Shown here piece after piece: positions 6,680 to 13,013 of a DNA stretch of 13,013 nucleotides. Numbering within the stretch: the first letter of the stretch is position 1; every line of letters starts with the position of its first letter. This DNA comes from Gymnopus androsaceus JB14 (lineage: Eukaryota; Basidiomycota; Agaricomycetes; Agaricales; Omphalotaceae): contig ML770245.1 of the NCBI GenBank assembly GCA_009733575.1, positions 1-13,013 on the forward strand, read 5' to 3'. A program made the translations under genes and the position numbers. Below the pieces are notes generated by a model. That model made no database searches. It was given only the letters and a program-made list of their open reading frames with translations, and was not told the DNA's origin.

Positions 6680-8592
6680 TTTTTCGACCAAGCGTCAGCC
6701 GCATCTTTCCCAATCATTTTATCATTCTCTTCACTCTCGGATTTGTTCAGGAAGAAATTAAACAGGTGCTTACTGAAGGCGTCCAGGTTAACGCCTTGAG
6801 AACCTTCAGCAGGCTCCTGATAAAATACTTCCTCGGGAAGCGGATTGTCTGGTTCTTCAAAGAAGTAACTAGACTGGTCTTCGACCATCCACCCTCTCTG
6901 TCTGGCGATTTGAAGGACTTTGTCCTTCCGCGACATTTCGTCGTCGTCCCGAGGCATATATCCTCCATCCTTGAGCATCATCTGATTCGTGCCATCTTTC
7001 ATGACTAGAATTCCCTTGGACTTTAGATCTTCAATGCTCGGACACGTCCTGACTCCATGCCCCTTTTCTCGACAGAAGTAACACATCATGTCTCCAATAG
7101 CCGTAGACTTAGCCGGAGTAAACGATGATGGTTTGCTAGTTGGCCGCGGTAAGTAAGAGCTAGACGAGGATTGCTGTGGGTAGGAGGGCGCCCGTGATGA
7201 ACTGGGTGCTCCTCTAGCTATCGACTCGACGCTATTTTTTAACGCTGCCAGAGATTGCTCGATCGCGGAGAGCTTTTGATCATGGTGTTTTATTTCCACG
7301 TCGTGACGATCCTTCGAAAGAGAGACTTTCCTCCCCCATTCATCGTCAGGTTCTCCTTTGACCTTTGCATTCCCTGTGACTACGTCAGGGTTGTACACCG
7401 TGGCCGCGACAGCAGGTTCGCTTGTCGAGATCAACGACGTAGAATAACCCTTCCACAATCTTGCTTGTTTTTCGGCAGATTCAATGATTTCCTTCAAAGT
7501 GAAAGGATCATCTTCTCTTCGATCAACCTTATTCTTCGGATCTACTTCAGCTTTGTCGAGAATAGTATTCACGAAAGAACCATCGAACGCCGTGAGGAAC
7601 CATCGTACTGCCTCGTTATTCGAGAGTACAGGCTGAGGTCCACTCATGAGTTTATTTGCTTCGATACTGAAAGCCCTTATGAACTTCTGGATCTTCTGCA
7701 ACTCGTTCCTATATATGGTTCCAACACTCTTTACTAACTTCTCGATTCTCTGTTTCGATCCTATTTCTTCACTCGCAGTCTCAGGGTAGCCTTTCTTCAA
7801 CATTTGTTGGAAGTCTTCCCATGTAGTCGTTGCACTAGTCACGATCGGATTGTCCTTCCATTCGAGCTGTGTCGCGTATGACATCCAACTCACAGCAAGG
7901 AACTTTTTAGCAGTATCCTCCGTGATTTTATTCAACGCAAAGAGTGCTTCACAAGCAGCTAGCCATGCCAACAAATTCTCGGGTTTATCACCGTTGAACT
8001 CGGGCGGGGCCTTTTTATGAATACTTGGGAGCTTGTCATTTTGAAGTTCAAGCACGGCTCCCGGCGTGAGCTGAACTTTAATGTTACTGATTGTCGTAGG
8101 TATAGACATTCTTGTAGCTTGAGGGGTTTGAGTTTGTCTTTGTGGGACTTGCTCGGTGGGTCTTGTCTCGATGATAGGTGTCTGAAACTCTTCGTCGTCT
8201 GACGATTCGTCTGATAATCTATTCCGAGATGAATTCCCTTTTGGTGAACGCGGGGCTCGACTCGTAGATGATTCTGCTCGGCTAGCAAGAACTTCCTCTA
8301 TAGTCACTAAGGATGGGCTGTTACGCTCTTCCTCGGGTACAGGTGAAGGTCTAGTTGACGGCAAAGTTCTAGTTGAACGAGGAGCTCGCGGTGCTACTCT
8401 CGCTGTAGTTCTGTCCTCGGGCGTCTGCGGATAGGGTGGCTGTGGGTACAAAGGTACCTTTGGCTTCCTTTTCAGTAGCGCGTCGGGATTTTCTATCGGC
8501 GGTAGTGGCTGTTCGCTGGAGTTGCGTGTACTTCTACCAGCTGGTGGATTATGCGATGAGCCAGAAATTTTGACTGCAACGGCGAATCCTTT
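6673..8592 (-). CDS. gag: Ty3/gypsy Gag with zinc knuckle; 5' start unresolved
   Basis: The frame is open from just after TAA (8595-8593) to TAA 6675-6673, about 639 codons. Gag forms the particle and binds RNA. Numbered from a TTG at 8451-8449, a Ser/Arg/Pro-rich N-terminus is followed by a helical gag core at about 140-340. A short coiled region lies near 380-415, then a Ser-rich linker and a CX2CX4HX4C zinc knuckle (C457, C460, H465, C470). The tail is acidic. No in-frame ATG occurs until 8109-8107, yet the sequence upstream keeps a Gag-like composition (for example PLPPIENPDALL). The true start may be non-AUG or lie in a leader exon: a GTTGCAG acceptor-like site ends at 8574. The stop lies 5 nt before the protease ATG. 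Confidence 0.88.
   Translation of the reverse strand, partial: KGFAVAVKISGSSHNPPAGRSTRNSSEQPLPPIENPDALLKRKPKVPLYPQPPYPQTPEDRTTARVAPRAPRSTRTLPSTRPSPVPEEERNSPSLVTIEEVLASRAESSTSRAPRSPKGNSSRNRLSDESSDDEEFQTPIIETRPTEQVPQRQTQTPQATRMSIPTTISNIKVQLTPGAVLELQNDKLPSIHKKAPPEFNGDKPENLLAWLAACEALFALNKITEDTAKKFLAVSWMSYATQLEWKDNPIVTSATTTWEDFQQMLKKGYPETASEEIGSKQRIEKLVKSVGTIYRNELQKIQKFIRAFSIEANKLMSGPQPVLSNNEAVRWFLTAFDGSFVNTILDKAEVDPKNKVDRREDDPFTLKEIIESAEKQARLWKGYSTSLISTSEPAVAATVYNPDVVTGNAKVKGEPDDEWGRKVSLSKDRHDVEIKHHDQKLSAIEQSLAALKNSVESIARGAPSSSRAPSYPQQSSSSSYLPRPTSKPSSFTPAKSTAIGDMMCYFCREKGHGVRTCPSIEDLKSKGILVMKDGTNQMMLKDGGYMPRDDDEMSRKDKVLQIARQRGWMVEDQSSYFFEEPDNPLPEEVFYQEPAEGSQGVNLDAFSKHLFNFFLNKSESEENDKMIGKDAADAWSKNY
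6679..6685 (-). promoter_or_regulatory. candidate -1 frameshift site G AAA AAC at the end of gag
   Basis: On the minus strand the last gag codons read TCG AAA AAC TAC TAA. The gag/protease overlap in the -1 frame is bounded by a TGA upstream and the gag TAA, so a slip must happen in this short interval. The A5 run is the only shift-prone sequence in it. The first base is G rather than A, so it is a weaker form of the known A AAA AAC class. Confidence 0.4.
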
Positions 8593-8651
8593 TTAGCGCA
8601 CTGACTGAAAACAGTTACTTGTGCTTAATAATTTTTCAATCAAAAGTAGCT

Positions 8652-8669
8652 CCCTCGCGGTGGGCTCCA
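8652..8669 (-). other. primer-binding-site candidate
   Basis: On the minus strand the sequence begins TGGAGCCCACCGCGAGGG, just inside the candidate LTR end. A TGG start complementary to a tRNA CCA end, placed a few bases from the LTR, is what LTR elements have. The priming tRNA could not be identified. Confidence 0.35.
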
Positions 8670-8925
8670 GATGATGAGTTAGATATGTGCTGGGTATGAA
8701 AACCAACCAAACAACAATCACCCCAATCAGATATAATCCAAAAGGTTTAATTTAATGCGAGGAAGGAGGTTGTCAAAGGTTCCCTCGACTACTAATTGAT
8801 TCGAAGAGAAAAGCACTTGACAGTTGACACAGATAGTGCGCAATGAACAAGGTTTTATATTTGGAGGGAGGTTTTGAAAAGCCAACTAACGTACGACGAC
8901 GCGCTGAACTAATCGAGGGGAAAGC

Positions 8926-9038
8926 AAACACCAAAGCACGGGTCAAGTACGCCGACTCAACAAACGACTTTGCGTATCCGCGGTGAAACACCAAAGCACG
9001 GGTCAAGTACGCCGACTCAACAAACGACTTTGCGTATC
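8926..9038. repeat. exact tandem duplication, 53-bp unit at 60-bp period
   Basis: 8926-8978 and 8986-9038 are identical (beginning AAACACCAAAGCACGG, ending TTTGCGTATC), separated by CGCGGTG. It lies in the candidate LTR, downstream of the TATA box in the element's direction, so probably in the R-U5 or leader part. Perfect identity suggests a recent duplication. Confidence 0.95.
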
Positions 9039-9549
9039 TCGGGAGCCTTTACGTCGCCGCGCAATGATACTCCAACTCTCAGGGATTCCCGCGAGTTACC
9101 TAACAAGCTTATACGACCGCCGCGCAAGTCACTCGAGTAGGCGTTTTTAACACACTCAGCGAAGAGCGGGCAAGGGGTAGAATCTGTTGGTAAAGCTAGG
9201 TAACACTCCGAGAAGCTTCCTCCCTAAAACTAGACCAAGCCGACAGTTGGGTCCAAGACCTTTCCTAATTAACAACGGGCTCGTCGAGGTGTGCACGTTA
9301 GGCTCCACCTGCGGTCCTAAGACTGATGTGACCTCTCTTCGAGATGAAAACCAGGAATGCTCGACTTAATAGCCGGGAAGTAGAATGAACAGCCTCAGTA
9401 TTATCGAGGTTACAAGAAGGCCACCCGTTTCAAAGGTTGTAGAGGACGATGCAGACGCGTCTGAGCGTGTACGAATCACTACAGGTCCTAAGATAGAAAT
9501 GCGTTTCAGGTATCAAGTCTAACTTGTTATTCCGAGATAGAATAGCTAC

Positions 9550-9558
9550 CCTTATATA
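9550..9558 (-). promoter_or_regulatory. TATA box of the candidate 5' LTR
   Basis: TATATAAGG on the minus strand, pointing toward gag. A start site about 30 bp on (near 9520) would divide the LTR into a U3 of about 0.9 kb and an R-U5 of about 0.85 kb. Prediction from one motif only. Confidence 0.35.
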
Positions 9559-9607
9559 CTGAGCGAGATATATGAAAATAGGAAAATGAGAGAAACTGAG
9601 CGAGATA
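9558..9607. repeat. 13-bp direct repeat ACTGAGCGAGATA
   Basis: Exact copies at 9558-9570 and 9595-9607, 37 bp apart, immediately upstream of the LTR TATA box in the element's direction. Such spacing suits a duplicated promoter element, though this is inference. Confidence 0.6.
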
Positions 9608-10425
9608 GGATGAAACAGAGTAAGTAAAATAGAAAAGATAAATAATGTCCATATATGCGTGTATACTATGGTTTTGCCTCGACGTTTTCCTGCCTCGTTC
9701 GTTTGTCTTCCTCGATTGGGTCGACTTTTGGGATTTTGGTCCGAATCGACTCGAGTCATTTGCCTTTTTACAAGGCTCGCCAGTTCCTTTAGCAGAACAG
9801 CCCTCGGAGGTATTTCTATGTTTTTCCTTGCCAATGGGAGACTGGTTATTATCTCTAGTTCCGCGTGGTCTCGAGTCTAGATGCCTGGTAGCATATGGAT
9901 CTCGGTAAAACGCTGAGGCTCGGATAGAAATACTCCTTGGTCCTTCCGTGTTCTAGAAGTAGCTACAGCAAGTGGGTCATGTGGCCGCGTTGGACTGCCG
10001 CGGCTATATGCCTGGGCGCTTTCCAGCGAGCGTCAACTTTGAGGGCACCTGTTAGGGTACTTCCCCATCTCGGTCCACCTTGCTTCGTTTAATAAACTTG
10101 AGTGTCATTTTAGACTCCTCGGCGAGCTGATCGCGGAGAGCGATGCCTCGTTAAGACTTCGATCCCTTGGGTATATCCTTCGATGACCTAGCCTAGTATA
10201 ACTGGTATGTGGGCTCGTTTATCTGCCTCGGTCAGCAACTTGTTATCCAACAAGCTTGCCTCGCTACACCATACCGCGCATAGGACTTTGATCGAGGCGC
10301 ATTCACAAAGTTAAGTATGGTACCATTGCGCGTACCGTTACTCTGCAACCTCTTGGGTAAAATAGGTCCTCGGTAGATTTTAACTATCAGCTCGGGCTCA
10401 CTATAGTTCTCTTATTGACCGTGTT

Positions 10426-10558
10426 TTGTTACTAACAGAACCTAGGATTATTGGTTCTGCGCAGTTCTAGCCTTAGCCGAAAAATCGGCGTATCACCTGT
10501 CAGGATCAAGGCTACAGGGTATGTTAGCATATAACTAAGTAACAACAGTATGTTACTT
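10426..10558. repeat. nested cluster of inverted repeats at the LTR edge
   Basis: Perfect arms: TTGTTACT (10426-10433) with AGTAACAA (10538-10545); CAGAACC (10436-10442) with GGTTCTG (10453-10459); TAGCCTT (10468-10474) with AAGGCTA (10508-10514), enclosing GCCGA/TCGGC around AAAA (10476-10489); and AAGTAACA (10537-10544) with TGTTACTT (10551-10558). Together they could fold as one multi-branched structure. Confidence 0.6.
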
Positions 10559-10852
10559 ACTTCTCCCCAGAACCAAATGGCACATCACCATAGGAGTTGG
10601 GGGATTTGTTACAGTCCAGTCTGCACATCACAGATTAGGACAGGAGAGTAACCTTCAATGGTTTTACTCACATATTCATAGGCTCCAAATTCACTGGTAC
10701 GTCACCAGTAGAGCTGGATATATTGTAGGGCTTTGATCTGCCTGTCACAGATGTTTAGTGTAGAGTTTTGGATGGTAAGCACATCACTTACAGATCCATT
10801 TCACATATAATGGAAAAAAGTTCCGAACCCCCAAATCACTTCTCCAGTTCAT
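10493..10852 (-). CDS. small spliced reading frame, four exons, unknown product
   Basis: Not recognised. On the minus strand three intron-like intervals occur in a row: 10791-10742 (50 nt), 10671-10621 (51 nt) and 10560-10512 (49 nt). Each has a GTAAGT or GTGAGT donor, a CTAAA/CTAAT/CTAAC branch site and a CAG or TAG acceptor. Removing them gives one continuous frame of 69 residues from ATG 10852-10850 to TGA 10495-10493, where each exon alone is broken by stops. Exons 2 and 3 share a related core (STGDVPV and SYGDVPF), suggesting exon duplication. The first exon overlaps the end of the copia integrase remnant in another frame, so this may instead be the linker region of that copia polyprotein or the tail of a longer gene. 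Splicing signals are strong; function is unknown. Confidence 0.45.
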
Positions 10853-11515
10853 AGGGAATGTCATCCCAGAGTACTTCGGAAGGTGGTGGCAATGGTAAGG
10901 AAGTGGGGAAACCATGAAATACAACGTCGCGTTGAACCCAGATTGCTTTTGAATTTGGAAAGTAAATGAGATACCCTTTCAAATTTTGGGCGTAACCCAT
11001 GAATCTACCCTCCTCTTCACATTCAACCACTTTATTCAGGCTATCGGAGTTTGTCTTCCTTGAGGTGACCAGAAATCCAAAAGGATGTAAGTGCGAGAGG
11101 TTGGCCTGTTTATTAAGAAAAGATTTGAAAGGTGTTTTATTGGGTGGAAGGGCAGAGTGGGGTACACAGTTCTTGATATGCATGTAAGCCTGGGCCACTA
11201 AAGGTCAGAACCAATGAGGGAGGTTACTACCATCCATAAGCATCGCCTGCATCATGCATTTGGTGATCTGGATGGTCCTCTTGGCAACGCCATTTTGCTG
11301 AGAGGCATCTGGTACCGATTATTTGTAAGAGATACCATTTTGTTTGCAGTAAGTTTTGAATAGGCCATGTATTAATTTTTTGGCATTGTCAATGCTGAGA
11401 ATGGAGACAGGGTAACCAAGATATTTCTCAACCACAAGTCGGAATTCATGGAAGCACTGACAGCTTCGGATTTGTGCTTTAAGAAATAGATGGTGATGAA
11501 ACAAGAGTAGTTCCA
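10836..11515 (-). pseudogene. decayed Ty1/copia integrase fragment
   Basis: Reading the minus strand from 11515, a piece resembling the copia integrase core begins (FLKHKSEA). A one-base frameshift near 11453-11458 follows. The next frame holds the second catalytic Asp region (IDN), the QQNGVA motif, and the conserved segment after it, up to a copia-like RFMGYAQNLKGY block and an acidic linker. The frame is cut by TAA at 11319-11321 and TGA at 11207-11205, and ends at TGA 10838-10836. The Glu expected right after QQNGVA is Lys, so the catalytic triad is broken. No gag, protease, RT or RNase H of this element is seen. It is a clear inactive relic. Confidence 0.85.
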
Positions 11516-11543
11516 CCAATGTATTTCCAGTATCCAGCTGCAT

Positions 11544-11653
11544 CAAGTTCAAGTTCTGACTTCTGTTTGAACTTGTTGTCAACTGGCAATATATATGTGG
11601 GAAACTGCCAGGATGTTGTATAAAAGGTGCCACTGTTCAACTCCAAGTTGAAC
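11544..11653. repeat. AT-rich inverted repeats and a plus-strand TATA-like site
   Basis: CAAGTTCAA (11544-11552) pairs with TTGAACTTG (11567-11575); CTGGCA (11583-11588) with TGCCAG (11606-11611); GTTCAACT (11635-11642) with AGTTGAAC (11646-11653). TATAAAAGG lies at 11619-11627 on plus. Possibly the end of a small mobile element; no gene clearly follows. Confidence 0.4.
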
Positions 11654-12012
11654 ATTGAACTTGTACTTTTTTTTCTTACTTCCTTCCAGTGTCACAACTT
11701 AGTCCAAGTTTATTTCCTCTCTTGGTAAGTTCTTATCTATTTTCAGCATCAATTGACTAATATTTAGTAATGTCCAAAGGTTGTGGAGGCAGAAGCAGAT
11801 TTAGAGAGTGAGGGGGAAGCAGAAATTGGGAATCATTGACTAGCCACTTAGTAGTAGTAGTACATAGTACTTATGTTGACTGCACATGCACTGTGGCATA
11901 CAATAAATGATGCATATGAACTTGCTATTATTATTGCCTGGTTACCATGTGAAATTTCTCAATTAAAATTTAAATGGGGCTCAAAAGTTTGTTGTGTTGA
12001 ATGATGGGTGGT
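11654..12012. other. AT-rich interval without a recognisable gene
   Basis: All frames are broken. An intron-like stretch on plus (GTAAGT at 11725, CTAAT branch, TTTAG ending 11767) has no convincing exons around it. A short (GTA)4 run lies at 11851-11862. Confidence 0.5.
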
Positions 12013-12100
12013 CTCCAGAGAGCTCCAGAGCACTCTGGAGCTACTATCCTTGCTCTGGCTGCTCCAGAAGCTCTGGGAGCTCTGGAGTACTCTGGAGTAC
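12013..12100. repeat. palindrome cluster of CTCCAGAG/CTCTGGAG units
   Basis: CTCCAGA(G) occurs at 12013, 12023 and 12062; its complement CTCTGGAG at 12033, 12080 and 12090; near-copies start at 12053 and 12071. AGCTCCAGAG (12021-12030) and CTCTGGAGCT (12033-12042) form a perfect 10-bp-arm palindrome with a 2-bp spacer. TCTGGAGTAC is repeated in tandem at 12081-12100. The cluster can fold on itself in many ways. Confidence 0.8.
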
Positions 12101-12108
12101 ATACAGGT

Positions 12109-12525
12109 TTTGCTGATGAACAACAGGCTTTGTATCAGGAGTATCTAAACCGGTCATGACCTTCTCTGACGCCCGAGCTCCAACCTCCCTCCGGCATCAG
12201 CTCATACTCGAGCTCTTCAACTGCCCTCGGTCCACCAATGCAACATGCCGGACCCAATTCTTTGATCCTTAACCAGGGTGCAACCAATTCTTCCATCTCT
12301 TCTGAGAGCAATGTATTGGCTTCAATTTTTTAAAGCCAACAACAAGATCAGGCAGAGGCTGTCATTGGTCCCAAAGCCAATACTCTGGCACCTTCCTATA
12401 CTCAAATTTACAATGATCTACTAGAGCTGTTACAATATGTTTTCCTCTTTAACCATATGGTCATGTCTGTATTTAAACATGAAGTGCATACAGCCTTTCA
12501 ACTCATATATGAGTATTTCTTCTGA
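12109..12525 (+). pseudogene. open frame broken by two stops: decayed gene or gene with unseen introns
   Basis: Frame 1 reads as protein-like sequence, with a Ser/Pro-rich part followed by a more hydrophobic helical part (IYNDLLELLQYVFLF). It is interrupted by TGA at 12157-12159 and TAA at 12331-12333 and ends at TGA 12523-12525. No family recognised. The interruptions could be mutations, or could lie in short introns (for example GTATTG at 12313 to CAG at 12351, which would restore the frame but be only 39 nt). It probably continues into the next entry. Confidence 0.35.
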
Positions 12526-12889
12526 TTATGAGGAATATTGGGGGATGGACTTTCAGGAAATTGCACCTACTTTAGCGAGCTGGTCCTTATCTCACTCATA
12601 CGATCTTCTGAAGGAAATGATATCCTGTTTACGGATAGAGGACAAAATGGTATCTTTTTATATCTTCTGTGAATGCTTCCTTCTACTAACAACCAATACA
12701 GCTGACAGGTCAGCACGGTTGGATGCATACCATGTCGAAGGACTGAATGCATCCCTGGATGCTTACAACACCCAATTACGCCTTCACTGTGTCAAATTAC
12801 AAGTGGCCGTATTGCAGCACTTTCTTGATGTTTATAGGACTCGTAATCTCATTAAGCCCAGATCCAGCTTTCTCAAGAATGATAATTGA
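12437..12889 (+). CDS. unrecognised coding stretch with a well-formed internal intron candidate
   Basis: Frame 2 is open for 150 codons from ATG 12437. Two parts look like real protein: a stretch near EEYWGMDFQEIAPTL, and a later one near LDAYHVEGLNASLDAY. Between them sits an intron candidate, 12650-12701 (52 nt): GTATCT donor, a TACTAAC branch site at 12683-12689 and a TACAG acceptor. The continuous frame translates this interval too, so the 150-codon ORF may be partly artificial. Splicing it shifts frame: upstream frame 1 joins downstream frame 2, or frame 2 joins frame 3. A second candidate, 12484-12532 (GTG...CTGAT...GAG), would join frame 1 to frame 2 upstream. I cannot settle the exon model. 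Function unknown. Confidence 0.35.
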   Translation: MFSSLTIWSCLYLNMKCIQPFNSYMSISSDYEEYWGMDFQEIAPTLASWSLSHSYDLLKEMISCLRIEDKMVSFYIFCECFLLLTTNTADRSARLDAYHVEGLNASLDAYNTQLRLHCVKLQVAVLQHFLDVYRTRNLIKPRSSFLKNDN

Positions 12890-13013
12890 GCTCGACATCC
12901 TCGATTTTATCACAGAAAACTATCTCGACACTTTTAACACAGATCTCCTACCACGAGCTCTCATTCCAGTGCAGTATGCACTGTGTGCTTTGCGCCGGGA
13001 ATTGCCTCCAGTC
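12747..13013 (+). CDS. partial open frame running off the right edge
   Basis: Frame 3 is open from ATG 12747-12749 to the window end, 89 codons. The last 45 codons (from MIIELDILDFITENYLD on) have an amphipathic, acidic, protein-like make-up and are the most believable coding part. The first half overlaps the frame 2 stretch, so the real join is probably an intron near 12790-12870. Likely the same gene as the preceding entries. No family recognised. Confidence 0.35.
   Translation, partial: MHPWMLTTPNYAFTVSNYKWPYCSTFLMFIGLVISLSPDPAFSRMIIELDILDFITENYLDTFNTDLLPRALIPVQYALCALRRELPPV

Larger units (their letters stand above)
900..10437 (-). mobile_element. Ty3/gypsy LTR retrotransposon, coding set intact, 3' end unresolved
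   Basis: Domain order gag, protease, RT, RNase H, integrase defines Ty3/gypsy (Metaviridae-type). All three frames are free of stops over 7.7 kb, which suggests recent insertion. The right boundary is placed at the end of the candidate 5' LTR. The left boundary is only a minimum (pol stop), because no 3' LTR is visible. Confidence 0.85.
8675..10437 (-). repeat. candidate long 5' LTR, about 1.76 kb
   Basis: Placed by context, not by a matched pair. Its inner end lies next to the primer-site candidate (TGAGTTAG on plus at 8675). The outer end is put at CTAACA (10432-10437), giving an imperfect TG..TTAG/CTAA..CA terminal inverted repeat. The base composition and frequent CTCGG/TCGAG motifs change to AT-rich DNA just beyond. 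A minus-strand TATA box lies midway. No convincing long gene is seen in it; open frames near 9430-9834 overlap on both strands and look fortuitous. The 5-bp target duplication would be GAACC (10438-10442), untestable here. Confidence 0.4.

Noticed and set aside
7255..7737. 160-codon plus-strand open frame inside gag
   Set aside because: Antisense shadow of gag, which has domain evidence.
8773..9006. 77-codon minus-strand frame over the tandem duplication
   Set aside because: It repeats a peptide only because the DNA is duplicated; it has no ATG start and lies in the candidate LTR.
8926..9038. CRISPR-like array
   Set aside because: Only two units with a 7-bp spacer in a eukaryotic retroelement; it is a simple tandem duplication.
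9430..9908. Open frames on both strands in the candidate LTR
   Set aside because: Several overlapping frames are open at once, starts are non-ATG on minus, and the LTR TATA box lies inside; likely chance in CGA-rich DNA.
10440..10520. tRNA-like fold among the inverted repeats
   Set aside because: No T-loop or anticodon-arm consensus and stem lengths do not fit a tRNA.

Overview
This window looks like transposon-rich DNA of a mushroom-forming basidiomycete (Agaricomycete-type). The evidence is a Ty3/gypsy polyprotein with the fungal/basidiomycete style of reverse transcriptase and integrase (YLDD, GPY/F module, a short D-D-E spacing), candidate introns of about 49-52 nt with CTAAY branch sites, and no bacterial signals. 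The species cannot be named from the sequence alone.

Layout. (1) 2-567, plus strand: the 3' end of an unrecognised gene with one probable intron. (2) 568-899: a convergent intergenic gap holding two related hairpins of about 54 bp, one beside the end of each convergent gene. (3) 900-8592, minus strand: an uninterrupted Ty3/gypsy coding set of three frames, gag (zinc knuckle), a separate protease ORF, and pol (RT, RNase H, integrase). Each downstream frame is -1 relative to the one before, with a shift-prone heptamer at both junctions. (4) About 8650-10437: leader with a primer-binding-site candidate, then a long candidate 5' LTR carrying an exact 60-bp-period duplication and a minus-strand TATA box. 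The matching 3' LTR is not seen, so it either lies left of the window or is missing. (5) 10426-10852: nested inverted repeats and a short minus-strand reading frame that becomes continuous only when three 49-51 nt introns are removed. (6) 10836-11515, minus strand: a decayed Ty1/copia integrase fragment. (7) 11516-12108: AT-rich non-coding DNA with several inverted repeats, including a dense CTCCAGAG/CTCTGGAG palindrome cluster. (8) 12109-13013, plus strand: an unrecognised gene or decayed gene, probably intron-containing, running off the right edge.

How the parts work together. Gag packages RNA, the protease cuts the polyprotein, and Pol copies RNA to DNA and integrates it. All three frames lack internal stops, so the element looks young and may be competent. 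The copia piece beside it is clearly old. The gypsy element appears to have inserted next to, or into, older mobile and spliced sequence.
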